DNA from: Clostridia bacterium
GTDB taxonomy: Bacteria; Bacillota_A; Clostridia; Christensenellales; Aristaeellaceae
Assembly (NCBI GenBank): GCA_017432405.1
Contig: JAFRJF010000320.1
Coordinates: 1-7,512, forward strand
DNA: 7,512 nucleotides
Reading direction: 5' to 3'
How positions within the stretch are numbered: position 1 is the stretch's first letter; the number at the start of each line of letters is the position of its first letter. The notes below the pieces were generated by a model. It did not search any database and had not been told where the DNA came from. It saw only the letters and a program-made list of their open reading frames with translations. Below, in pieces: positions 1-5,261 of the stretch. Position numbers and translations under genes: made by a program.

Positions 1-196
1 AGGTGTTAGGGCAGGTAGAAATCCTGATGGATTTCTTTTATTCAAAGGACCGAGAAACGTAGTAACTACTGCTGTTTCCTTTGAATCAAACAAATCCCGT
101 GGCCGAAGGCCTAGCGAAGCGGTAAGGGATTTGCGACGCGAAGATAGCCCTTTAGGGCACCACCCCTAAAACCTAACCCCTAACCCCTAAAACCTG
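1..196. repeat. Gene-free tract of nested inverted repeats
   Basis: I see no plausible gene here. The tract is made of short inverted repeats: an 8-bp stem at 17-24/29-36 with a 4-nt loop followed by TTTT; a 10-bp pair at 40-49/77-86 (ATTCAAAGGA) with a small inner stem around 59-69; an 8-bp pair at 91-98/126-133 (CAAATCCC) enclosing GGCC-GAA-GGCC at 101-111; and GCCCT/AGGGC at 147-158. A CCCCTAA-rich direct-repeat tract follows. The density of palindromes suggests a composite of REP-like intergenic elements or one structured RNA. The left edge is cut by the window, so its full extent is unknown. No function is claimed. Confidence 0.6.
162..195. repeat. CCCCTAA-type short direct repeats
   Basis: The 13-mer ACCCCTAAAACCT occurs at 162-174 and again at 183-195, with AACCCCT between them at 175-181. 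The period is 21 nt. The tract resembles telomere-type repeats by composition only. In a bacterial intergenic region it is more likely a small slippage array or part of the repeat cluster beside it. Confidence 0.65.
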
Positions 197-235
197 AATA
201 CTGATTTATCGAGCAAAGCTCGATAAATCAGTATT
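197..235. repeat. Perfect 18-bp hairpin touching the ABC-F stop codon
   Basis: The arms 197-214 and 218-235 are perfect reverse complements around a 3-nt loop (AAA on the plus strand). The core is CTGATTTATCGAGC. The element ends one base before the TAA stop of the minus-strand ABC-F gene (236-238). On that transcript it would form right after the stop codon and could act as a terminator or as 3'-end protection. However, no solid U-tract follows the stem; only a short TTTT lies several bases beyond. A relative with the same CTGATTT-R-TCG core sits at the rsmE stop codon (5987-6027), so a dispersed palindromic repeat is at least as likely as a terminator. Confidence 0.8.
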
Positions 236-1897
236 TTACTGTCCCTTCATCTCCCTCAGCGCCTTGGCGAGGGCGTCGTACTCCTTGGCCAGTGCCTGGG
301 GATTGTCGCCCTTTCGCGGCGCGGCCATCCGTCCGGCCAGGGCGGCCAGGCGCATCTCGAGGGCGGAGATTTGAAGCCGCGCGGCTTCGGCGGCGCGGTC
401 ACGGCTGGCATCGGTCTCCATCTCGTCAAGGGTTCCCTCGAAGGTGGAAACGCGGCCCTTGTCGAAGGTCAGCACCCGGGTGGCGACGGCGCGGACGAAG
501 GCGCGGTCGTGGCTGACGAACAGCAGCGTGCCGCCGTAGCCCGCCAGCAGCGCCTCGAGGGCCTGCATCGTGAACAGGTCCAGGTGGTTGGTGGGCTCGT
601 CCAGTATAAGCAGGTTGGAATCGGACAGCAGAAGCTTCGCCAGCGCGACCTTGGCCCGCTCACCGCCGGAGAGCACCCGCACCGGCTTGAATACGCTGTC
701 GCCCCGCAGGTTCAGCCGGGCCAGCACCGTCCGGGCCGTGGCTTCCGGGTGGGGTGAATCGGAACGGGCGTTTTCCAGCGCGGTGTCGTCGAAGCGCAGC
801 GCCCTTGCATGGTCCTGGTCGAAGACGCCGACCCGGGCCTCCGGGTTCAGTCGAACGGCGCCGGTGAAGCGGGTGCCGGGGGAGGGTTTGCCTGTCAATG
901 CCCGCAGCAGCGTGGTCTTGCCGCAGCCGTTTTCACCCAGCAGCGCCGTGCGCGTGCCGGTGGGCAATGTGAATTCCGATCCGGCCAGCAGCGTCCGGCC
1001 GCCGGCTGTCAGCTGCTTGCAGCGCACGGCCAGGGCCGTCTTCGCCGCGATGGGATGGGCCACGCCCAGCGCCATGCGGATATCCGGCAGGTCCCGGGGG
1101 CGCTCCTTTTTTTCCAAACGCGCCATGCGGCCCTCCAGCACCTTCCTGGCGTGGCTCTGGGCAAGTACAGCGTTGGTGTATTCATGGGTGTGCAGCCGCG
1201 CCTCGCTGTTGCCCATGCGCTTCGGGGCCTTCCTGACCGAGGCGGCCCACTCGGCCTTCTTCTGCATCGCCGAGCGCAGCCGCGCCTGCTCCGCGCGGTA
1301 CTGGTCGTATTCGAACTGCCGGCGCTCACGCTGGCGCGCCTGCTCGGCCTGCCAGTCGGCGTAGCCGCCGGGAAAATCCGTCAGCCTGCCGCCCTCCAGG
1401 CACAGCACCCGGTTGCACAGCGCCTGAAGCAGCGCCCGGTCGTGGGAGACGAGCACCAGCGCGCCGGTGTGCGACGCCAGGCGCTTCTGCAGGCGGGCGA
1501 TGCCGGGGGCGTCCAGGTCGGTGGTGGGCTCGTCGGCCAGCAGCAGCGGCGCGTCCGAGGACAGCGCTCCCGCGATGCGCCGACGGGTCTGCTCACCTCC
1601 GGAGAGCCCCTCCCGGGCGTCGGGCGTGCGGAATTCCGAGGCGAGCCGGGCGTTGGCCTCGTGCCGGGTGTCCCCGGACTGGCGGATCAGCGCCGTCGGG
1701 GCATAGCGCCGCACCGTGCCGCCGTCCGGGGCCAGCTCGCCGGCGAGTATCGCCAGCAGCGTGGACTTTCCCGCGCCGTTTTCGCCCACCAGCGCCACCC
1801 GCTCACCGTCGTATATGTGCAACTGGTCGACGTTCAACACGACCTGTTCGCCGTAGGATTTTGAAATGTGGTTTGCTTCCAATAAGATTCTGGACAT
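236..1897 (-). CDS. ABC-F ATPase, ribosome-protection-like (Vga/Msr/VmlR type)
   Basis: This is a cytosolic, membrane-free tandem ATPase of 553 residues. Domain 1 has Walker A GENGAGKST (38-46), Q-loop Gln73, signature LSGGE (98-102), Walker B ending ADEPT with Glu123, and switch His152. The charged inter-domain linker (about 172-290) would reach the ribosomal E site. Domain 2 has Walker A GENGCGKTT (321-329), LSGGE (409-413), LDEPTNHLD with Glu434, and His463. A helical tail covers 491-553. The short first domain (25 residues between Q-loop and signature) and DEPTTDLD rather than DEPTNHLD recall Vga/Msr/VmlR antibiotic-resistance ABC-Fs, not EttA. Family members displace drugs from the ribosome; resistance here is inferred and no drug class can be named. 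The ATG at 1897 is chosen because AGGAG (1910-1906) lies 8 nt upstream; an in-frame GTG at 2014 has no suitable site. The leader looks regulated. Confidence 0.88.
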   Translation of the reverse strand: MSRILLEANHISKSYGEQVVLNVDQLHIYDGERVALVGENGAGKSTLLAILAGELAPDGGTVRRYAPTALIRQSGDTRHEANARLASEFRTPDAREGLSGGEQTRRRIAGALSSDAPLLLADEPTTDLDAPGIARLQKRLASHTGALVLVSHDRALLQALCNRVLCLEGGRLTDFPGGYADWQAEQARQRERRQFEYDQYRAEQARLRSAMQKKAEWAASVRKAPKRMGNSEARLHTHEYTNAVLAQSHARKVLEGRMARLEKKERPRDLPDIRMALGVAHPIAAKTALAVRCKQLTAGGRTLLAGSEFTLPTGTRTALLGENGCGKTTLLRALTGKPSPGTRFTGAVRLNPEARVGVFDQDHARALRFDDTALENARSDSPHPEATARTVLARLNLRGDSVFKPVRVLSGGERAKVALAKLLLSDSNLLILDEPTNHLDLFTMQALEALLAGYGGTLLFVSHDRAFVRAVATRVLTFDKGRVSTFEGTLDEMETDASRDRAAEAARLQISALEMRLAALAGRMAAPRKGDNPQALAKEYDALAKALREMKGQ

Positions 1898-1905
1898 GAA
1901 AAACA

Positions 1906-1926
1906 CTCCTTCCCGCCGGGGAGGAG
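1906..1926 (-). promoter_or_regulatory. Hairpin sequestering the ABC-F Shine-Dalgarno
   Basis: Read on the minus strand, CTCCT (1926-1922) pairs with AGGAG (1910-1906). Then comes one C/A mismatch, then CCC pairs with GGG around a GGC loop. The AGGAG arm is the ribosome binding site of the ABC-F gene, 8 nt before its ATG. The site is therefore hidden in a local stem. This architecture is known from translationally attenuated resistance genes such as the erm genes, where a stalled leader ribosome opens the stem. Whether that happens here is inference. Confidence 0.6.
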
Positions 1927-1929
1927 CGC

Positions 1930-1975
1930 AAAAAGCCGAACGGCAATGCCACCGCGAACGCCACGGGCGTCCGGC
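1930..1975 (-). terminator. Candidate intrinsic attenuator in the ABC-F leader
   Basis: On the minus strand, GCCGGACG (1975-1968) can pair over 8 positions, one a G-U wobble, with CGTTCGGC (1942-1935). TTTTT follows directly at 1934-1930. The 25-nt loop may hold a further small stem, and GCCG-TT-CGGC (1944-1935) is a competing short hairpin with the same U-tract. The element lies between the promoter and the start codon, so termination here would block the gene. The large loop makes it weaker than a textbook terminator. Confidence 0.35.
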
Positions 1976-2020
1976 CGTGAAAAAACGCAACCTCCACGCG
2001 GCGGCAAAATACACCCCTCT

Positions 2021-2038
2021 TCACAGAACGGGGGCCAT
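2021..2038 (-). other. Possible 5-codon leader ORF (MAPVL)
   Basis: ATG GCC CCC GTT CTG TGA lies in the ABC-F leader, upstream of the candidate attenuator. A weak purine run, GGCGAG, ends 4 nt before the ATG. Very short leader ORFs control several ABC-F genes by drug-induced ribosome stalling. A five-codon ORF arises easily by chance, so this is only a candidate. Confidence 0.2.
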
Positions 2039-2053
2039 TTTTCTCGCCGGATG

Positions 2054-2071
2054 TCAGCTGCGGATCTTCAT
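2054..2071 (-). other. Possible 5-codon leader ORF (MKIRS)
   Basis: ATG AAG ATC CGC AGC TGA occurs about 30 nt downstream of the inferred transcription start of the ABC-F gene. AGGCAGG lies upstream but 13 nt away, which is too far for efficient initiation. It is listed as an alternative leader peptide to the MAPVL candidate, with low certainty. Confidence 0.15.
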
Positions 2072-2107
2072 CAGTGGGTGTATACCTGCCTTTCATCGGA
2101 TGGGTGC

Positions 2108-2137
2108 ATTATAGCAGACGGAGCGGGGGAATGTCAA
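2108..2137 (-). promoter_or_regulatory. Strong sigma-A promoter of the ABC-F gene
   Basis: On the minus strand a perfect TTGACA (2137-2132) is followed after 18 nt by a perfect TATAAT (2113-2108), preceded by TGC, an extended -10. Transcription should start near 2101. That gives a 5' leader of about 200 nt before the ATG at 1897, far longer than needed for translation and consistent with leader regulation. The -35 box lies only 3 nt from the stem-loop at 2141-2168. Confidence 0.85.
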
Positions 2138-2140
2138 CCC

Positions 2141-2168
2141 TGGTTTTGCCGCCGGGGCGGCAAAACCA
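2141..2168 (-). terminator. 12-bp stem-loop after the repeat-protein gene
   Basis: TGGTTTTGCCGC (2141-2152) pairs perfectly with 2157-2168 around a 4-nt loop. It begins 15 nt after the stop of the minus-strand repeat-protein gene and ends 3 nt before the -35 box of the ABC-F promoter. It probably separates the two transcription units. No U-tract follows the stem on either strand, so it could instead be an operator for the ABC-F promoter. Confidence 0.4.
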
Positions 2169-2183
2169 AAGTCGATCAGGGTT

Positions 2184-2618
2184 CTATTCCTTTCCCTTCA
2201 GGAACTCTCCAACCTTGTCGGTCAGGTTTTTTGCGCCGTCCACGATCTTCTCGTCGATGTCGGTCTTGTCCAGCAGCGCCTGCAGCTTACCGGGGATGCC
2301 CTTCACGGCCTCCACGGCCTTTTCGTCAACGTCGGTCTTGTCCAGCAGTGCCTGGACCTTGCCGGGGATGTCCTTCACGGCCTCTATGACCTTTTCGTCA
2401 ACGTCGGTCTTGTCCAACAGCGCCTGCACCTTGCCGGGGATATCCTTCACGGCCTCCAAGACCTTTTCGTCAACGTCGGTCTTGTCCAGCAGCGCCTGCA
2501 GCTTGCCGGGGATGCCCTTCACGGCCTCCACGATTTTTTCGTCGGCGTCGGTCTTGTCCAGGACCTCCTGCACCTTGCCCTTAACATTTTCAATCACTTT
2601 GTTCAGATCTTCGTTCAT
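2184..2618 (-). CDS. Unrecognised acidic protein of six 24-residue repeats
   Basis: I do not recognise a family. The 144 residues divide exactly into six 24-residue units. The consensus is V-D-E-K-V-x-E-A-V-K-D then IPGK-V-Q-A-L-L-D-K-T-D. Units 2-5 are nearly identical; units 1 and 6 are diverged caps that keep register. Each unit reads as two short amphipathic helices joined by an IPG turn, with hydrophobic residues every 3-4 positions. The protein has no Cys, Trp, Tyr, His or Arg and a single Phe near the C-terminus. It has 34 acidic against 25 Lys residues. There is no signal peptide or membrane segment, so a soluble cytoplasmic helical repeat protein is likely. The ATG at 2618 has AAAGGAG 9 nt upstream. 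It has its own promoter at 2669-2697, and a stem-loop follows the TAG stop. A stress, scaffold or binding role would be guesswork. Confidence 0.8.
   Translation of the reverse strand: MNEDLNKVIENVKGKVQEVLDKTDADEKIVEAVKGIPGKLQALLDKTDVDEKVLEAVKDIPGKVQALLDKTDVDEKVIEAVKDIPGKVQALLDKTDVDEKAVEAVKGIPGKLQALLDKTDIDEKIVDGAKNLTDKVGEFLKGKE
2187..2618 (-). repeat. Six tandem 72-bp coding repeats
   Basis: The units are 2547-2618, 2475-2546, 2403-2474, 2331-2402, 2259-2330 and 2187-2258 in gene order. Units 2 and 5 differ at about six of 72 bases and share GIPGKLQA. Units 3 and 4 share DIPGKVQA. This gives a symmetric A-B-B-A order inside diverged end units. The high DNA identity implies recent unit duplication or gene conversion, and copy number may vary between strains. 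Confidence 0.85.
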
Positions 2619-2668
2619 CTGATAAAACTCCTTTCACCTGCGCGGTGTCCATCGCGCCAACTGGCAGT

Positions 2669-2697
2669 ATTATACATCAGTTAACCAGGTACGTCAA
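2669..2697 (-). promoter_or_regulatory. Sigma-A promoter of the repeat-protein gene
   Basis: On the minus strand TTGACG (2697-2692) is followed after 17 nt by a perfect TATAAT (2674-2669). Transcription should start near 2662, giving a leader of about 45 nt before the ATG at 2618. It is divergent to the operon promoter at 2857-2886. Confidence 0.8.
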
Positions 2698-2746
2698 GGA
2701 AATGTATGCAAGCGCACGGCCGAAACTATTGCAGTGATCGAGACAA

Positions 2747-2875
2747 CCCCCGCCCTTGACGCTGCCCGCGCAATGGGACAAGGGGACGGTTCTTCTGTCC
2801 CACAACTGAGACAGCCGGCCAATAATTCCTCATTCCTCATTCCTCACCCCCCGCCCTTGACGCTGCCCGCGCAAT
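2747..2875. mobile_element. REP-like insert between 28-bp direct repeats
   Basis: A 28-base sequence is repeated exactly at 2747-2774 and 2848-2875. The 73 bases between begin with a GGGACAAGGGGAC block. It has a TGGGAC/GTCCCA inverted pair (2774-2779/2797-2802), a CTGT/ACAG pair (2795-2798/2811-2814), and three tandem ATTCCTC units (2825-2845). From memory, GGGACAAGGGGACGG-type and ATTCCT-array sequences recur between genes in many Bacillota and are often near RAYT-type transposases. The flanking repeats may be a target duplication or the product of local duplication. It encodes no protein, so any mobility would be in trans. Confidence 0.5.
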
Positions 2876-2886
2876 AGTGCTATAAT
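2857..2886 (+). promoter_or_regulatory. Sigma-A promoter of the plus-strand operon
   Basis: TTGACG (2857-2862) is followed after 18 nt by a perfect TATAAT (2881-2886), preceded by TGC as an extended -10. Transcription should start near 2893. The -35 box and most of the spacer lie inside the downstream copy of the 28-bp direct repeat. The upstream copy has the same -35 but no -10 after it. This start point also shows that the GTG at 2899 is too close to be used for translation. Confidence 0.82.
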
Positions 2887-2925
2887 AGACCGGACTTTGT
2901 GCATTCCGACGGGAGGTGTCGTCCG

Positions 2926-4266
2926 GTGGACCTGGATACGATCGGCAGGTGGCTGGGCTGGGTGGTGATGGCGTGCTATGTGGTCCTGACCGCTACAGAG
3001 GTGCCCCGTTATTTTATATCCGCCCTGAAGCCGGCCCCCGGGCCCGCGCCGGCGATCGACGCGCCCGTCTCCCGGCGCCCTGAAGGACTGGCTTCGCTTC
3101 GCCCTGAAGGGCTTGCTTCGCGTCGAAGGCTGATGGGCGAGGTGCTCGTCGCCTTCGCGCTGTCCCGGCTGCTGGTGGTGCTGGTGTGCGCGGTGGGCTA
3201 CTGGATCACGGAAAAGCACCTGTCGGGCTTCTTCGGCGCGCTCTGGGAAAACCTGTTTCCCTGGGACGCCCGCCACTACCTGGACATCATCGACAACGGG
3301 TACGTCGCCGAGGGCGAGGCGCGGCTGTTCATCGTGTTCTTCCCGTTCTATCCGATGCTCGCCCGGTGCCTGACGCTGATGACGGGCATCTCCTCCACGG
3401 CGGCGGGCCTGATCGTGTCGAACGCGGCGCTGGTGGGCTGCGGGGCGGCCATGTACCGGCTGGCGGAGATTGACGGCGGCCCCACGCTGGGCCGGCGGGC
3501 CATGCTGCTGCTGATGTTCTGCCCGATGACCTATTTCTTCTCCATCACCTATTCGGAATCCGCGTTTTTGCTGGTGACGCTGCTGGCGGTGCTGTTCGCC
3601 CGAAGGCGGCGCTTCGGCCTGGCGGTGCTGTTCGGGGCGCTGGCCTCCGGGGCGCGGCTACTGGGCATGGCCACGGCGATACCGATCTTCTGGGAGCTGC
3701 TGCGGGACTGCCGGGAAAAGCGCGGGGACGAGGAAACCCCCGTCGCCCCCGGGGAGTACGCCCGCTGGATCATAGTGAGCGTGCTGAAGGTGCTGCCGGT
3801 CAGCCTGGGCTTCCTGGGCTACCTGAGCCTCAACTGGCACCTGTTCGGCAACGCGACCCAGTTCATGGTATTCCAGCGGGAGCACTGGTACCAGGAGTTC
3901 GGCCACCTGGGCAACACGTTCCAGTATTGCCTGTATAATTCGGTACTCTACGACGATCACTTCTACCAGATGGGGGTGTGGCGGCCCCAGCTTTTGCTGC
4001 TGGTGGCCGTGCCGCTGCTGGTGCTGTGGCGACGGAAGCGGCAGAGGCCGGGGGACGTGGCCTATACGCTGGTCTACCACTATGTTTCGTTCGCTCCCAC
4101 CTGGCTGCTCAGCGGGCCGCGCTATGCCGCCTGCAACTACGCGCTGTACCCGATGCTGGCGGACATCCCGAAGCGCCGACGGGGCTTCGTCATCCTGCTG
4201 GTGGCGGAGTGCGCCCTGCTGGCCTACATGACCTGGATCGGGCTGTGGCTGGGGAAGGTTTATTAG
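2926..4266 (+). CDS. PIG-V/Gpi18-like membrane glycosyltransferase
   Basis: This is a 446-residue multi-pass membrane protein resembling the Gpi18/PIG-V (GT76-like) group, which uses polyprenyl-phosphate sugars as donors. Family marks visible are WDARHY (113-118) in the first large extracytoplasmic loop, where the Asp is the likely catalytic acid, then FFPFYP (138-143), YSES (209-212), SGAR (241-244) and SGPRY (396-400). Many hydrophobic helices lie between them. The acceptor is unknown; a bacterial envelope glycan or protein is likely. The GTG start is chosen because GGAGG (2912-2916) lies 9 nt upstream; the earlier in-frame GTG at 2899 falls at the transcription start. Residues 50-68, after the first helix, hold a duplicated 8-residue stretch coded by a 24-bp repeat, which looks like an insertion. 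It is first in the operon, 45 bp before prmA, with which it has no obvious functional link. Confidence 0.78.
   Translation: MDLDTIGRWLGWVVMACYVVLTATEVPRYFISALKPAPGPAPAIDAPVSRRPEGLASLRPEGLASRRRLMGEVLVAFALSRLLVVLVCAVGYWITEKHLSGFFGALWENLFPWDARHYLDIIDNGYVAEGEARLFIVFFPFYPMLARCLTLMTGISSTAAGLIVSNAALVGCGAAMYRLAEIDGGPTLGRRAMLLLMFCPMTYFFSITYSESAFLLVTLLAVLFARRRRFGLAVLFGALASGARLLGMATAIPIFWELLRDCREKRGDEETPVAPGEYARWIIVSVLKVLPVSLGFLGYLSLNWHLFGNATQFMVFQREHWYQEFGHLGNTFQYCLYNSVLYDDHFYQMGVWRPQLLLLVAVPLLVLWRRKRQRPGDVAYTLVYHYVSFAPTWLLSGPRYAACNYALYPMLADIPKRRRGFVILLVAECALLAYMTWIGLWLGKVY
3076..3123 (+). repeat. In-frame 24-bp tandem repeat in the glycosyltransferase
   Basis: Copies 3076-3099 and 3100-3123 match at 21 of 24 bases and encode RPEGLASL and RPEGLASR. 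The CGCCCTGAAGG core is partly palindromic (GCCCTGAAGGGC in copy 2), and TTCG/CGAA runs flank it. It falls in a hydrophilic loop after the first membrane helix, where extra residues should be tolerated. Confidence 0.75.
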
Positions 4267-4311
4267 GTTTTGGGTGATGGTGCAAATCATACTTGACAGA
4301 GGTTATTAGTT

Positions 4312-5256
4312 ATGAATTGGATGGAATATACGGTGCTGACGACCACCCAGGGCTCCGAGCTGATCTCCCAGGTGCTGGAGGACGCGGGCAGCAACGGCAC
4401 GATGATCGAGGATAAAAACGACGTGGCCGCGAACCAGCGCCCCGAGGGCCGCTGGGACATCATCGACGAGGCCATTGCCGAGCGCATCGGCGACGACGTG
4501 AAGGTGACGGGCTATTTCGAGGTCGACGACCGGCTGCCCGACCGCATCGCCTACATCGAAAGCGAGCTGCGCCGTTTGAAGGGCATGGACCTGGGCATGG
4601 ACCTGGGCAAGCTGGAGACACTGCGCCACGACGTGGCCGAGCAGGACTGGACTGAGAGCTGGAAGGCCGCCTTCAAGCCCTACCGGCTGGGCGCCCACAT
4701 GGTCGTCCGGCCCAGCTGGGAGGCGGTGACCCTCCGGCCGGGAGACCACGAGATCGTGATCGACCCCGGCATGGCCTTCGGCACCGGCTCCCACGAGACC
4801 ACGGGCATGTGCGTGGAGCTGGTGGAGAAGTATGTGAAGCCCTGCGATCGGGTGATCGACATCGGCACCGGCACCGGCATACTGGCCATCGCGGCGGCTC
4901 ACATGGGAGCAAGGCCCGTGCTGGCCACCGACCTGGACGCCATCGCCGTGCGCGTGGCGGCGGAGAACGCCCGGATCAACGGCTTTGGCGACGTGATCGA
5001 GACGCGCTGCGGCGACCTGCTGGAGGTTGTGCAGGAGACCGCCGACGTGGTGATCGCCAACATCATCTCCGACGTCATCGTCATGCTGGCCAAACCCGTG
5101 CGCCAGCGGATCGTCGACGGCGGCCTGTTCATCTGCTCCGGCATCTCCGCGGAGCGCCGCGACGACGTGCTGAAGGCCCTGGCAGAGGCCCGCTTCGAGG
5201 TGCTGGAAGCGCCGGTCAAGGGCGAATGGTGCGCCATGGCGGCGAGGAAGAGATAA
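4312..5256 (+). CDS. prmA: Ribosomal protein L11 methyltransferase PrmA
   Basis: PrmA trimethylates amino groups of ribosomal protein L11 with S-adenosylmethionine. The 314-residue length fits Bacillota PrmA. The N-terminal L11-binding domain (about 1-110) starts MNWMEYTVLTT, close to the family start. The linker leads to DPGMAFGTGSHETT (151-164), a PrmA hallmark. The SAM-binding motif is VIDIGTGTGI (181-190), the acidic strand end is Asp207, and NII (250-252) matches the family's Asn-Ile motif. The C-terminus has the usual GEW (304-306). The ATG is chosen because AGAGG (4298-4302) lies 9 nt upstream; a second ATG three codons later is less well placed. GMDL is duplicated at 92-99 by a 12-bp tandem repeat. 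The next gene, rsmE, begins 5 bp after the stop, so the two are surely co-transcribed. Confidence 0.96.
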   Translation: MNWMEYTVLTTTQGSELISQVLEDAGSNGTMIEDKNDVAANQRPEGRWDIIDEAIAERIGDDVKVTGYFEVDDRLPDRIAYIESELRRLKGMDLGMDLGKLETLRHDVAEQDWTESWKAAFKPYRLGAHMVVRPSWEAVTLRPGDHEIVIDPGMAFGTGSHETTGMCVELVEKYVKPCDRVIDIGTGTGILAIAAAHMGARPVLATDLDAIAVRVAAENARINGFGDVIETRCGDLLEVVQETADVVIANIISDVIVMLAKPVRQRIVDGGLFICSGISAERRDDVLKALAEARFEVLEAPVKGEWCAMAARKR

Positions 5257-5261
5257 ACAAT

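Noticed and set aside
809..1864. Long plus-strand ORFs opposite the ABC-F gene
   Set aside because: They are low-complexity shadow frames of a gene with all ABC motifs intact on the minus strand.
1898..2014. In-frame N-terminal extension of the ABC-F protein from a GTG at 2014
   Set aside because: It has no properly spaced ribosome binding site, while the ATG at 1897 has AGGAG 8 nt upstream and starts the usual ABC-F N-terminus. The extension is rich in Arg, Trp and Cys and looks like translated leader.
1803..2096. 97-codon minus-strand ORF starting near the ABC-F transcription start
   Set aside because: It overlaps the start of the ABC-F gene in another frame, begins about 5 nt from the inferred transcript start without a ribosome binding site, and shows no recognisable motif.
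2187..2618. CRISPR-like array
   Set aside because: The 72-bp units are directly adjacent without spacers and form one open reading frame with a start codon, ribosome binding site and promoter.
2899..2925. Upstream GTG start for the glycosyltransferase
   Set aside because: It lies about 6 nt after the inferred transcription start with no ribosome binding site; GGAGG at 2912-2916 points to the GTG at 2926.
4293..4330. TTGACA at 4293-4298 as a separate prmA promoter
   Set aside because: No TATAAT-like box lies 16-19 nt downstream; the nearest AT-rich stretches have the wrong spacing.
4582..4608. 12-bp tandem repeat in prmA as a sign of damage
   Set aside because: It is in frame, adds only a second GMDL in a variable linker, and all PrmA motifs after it are intact.
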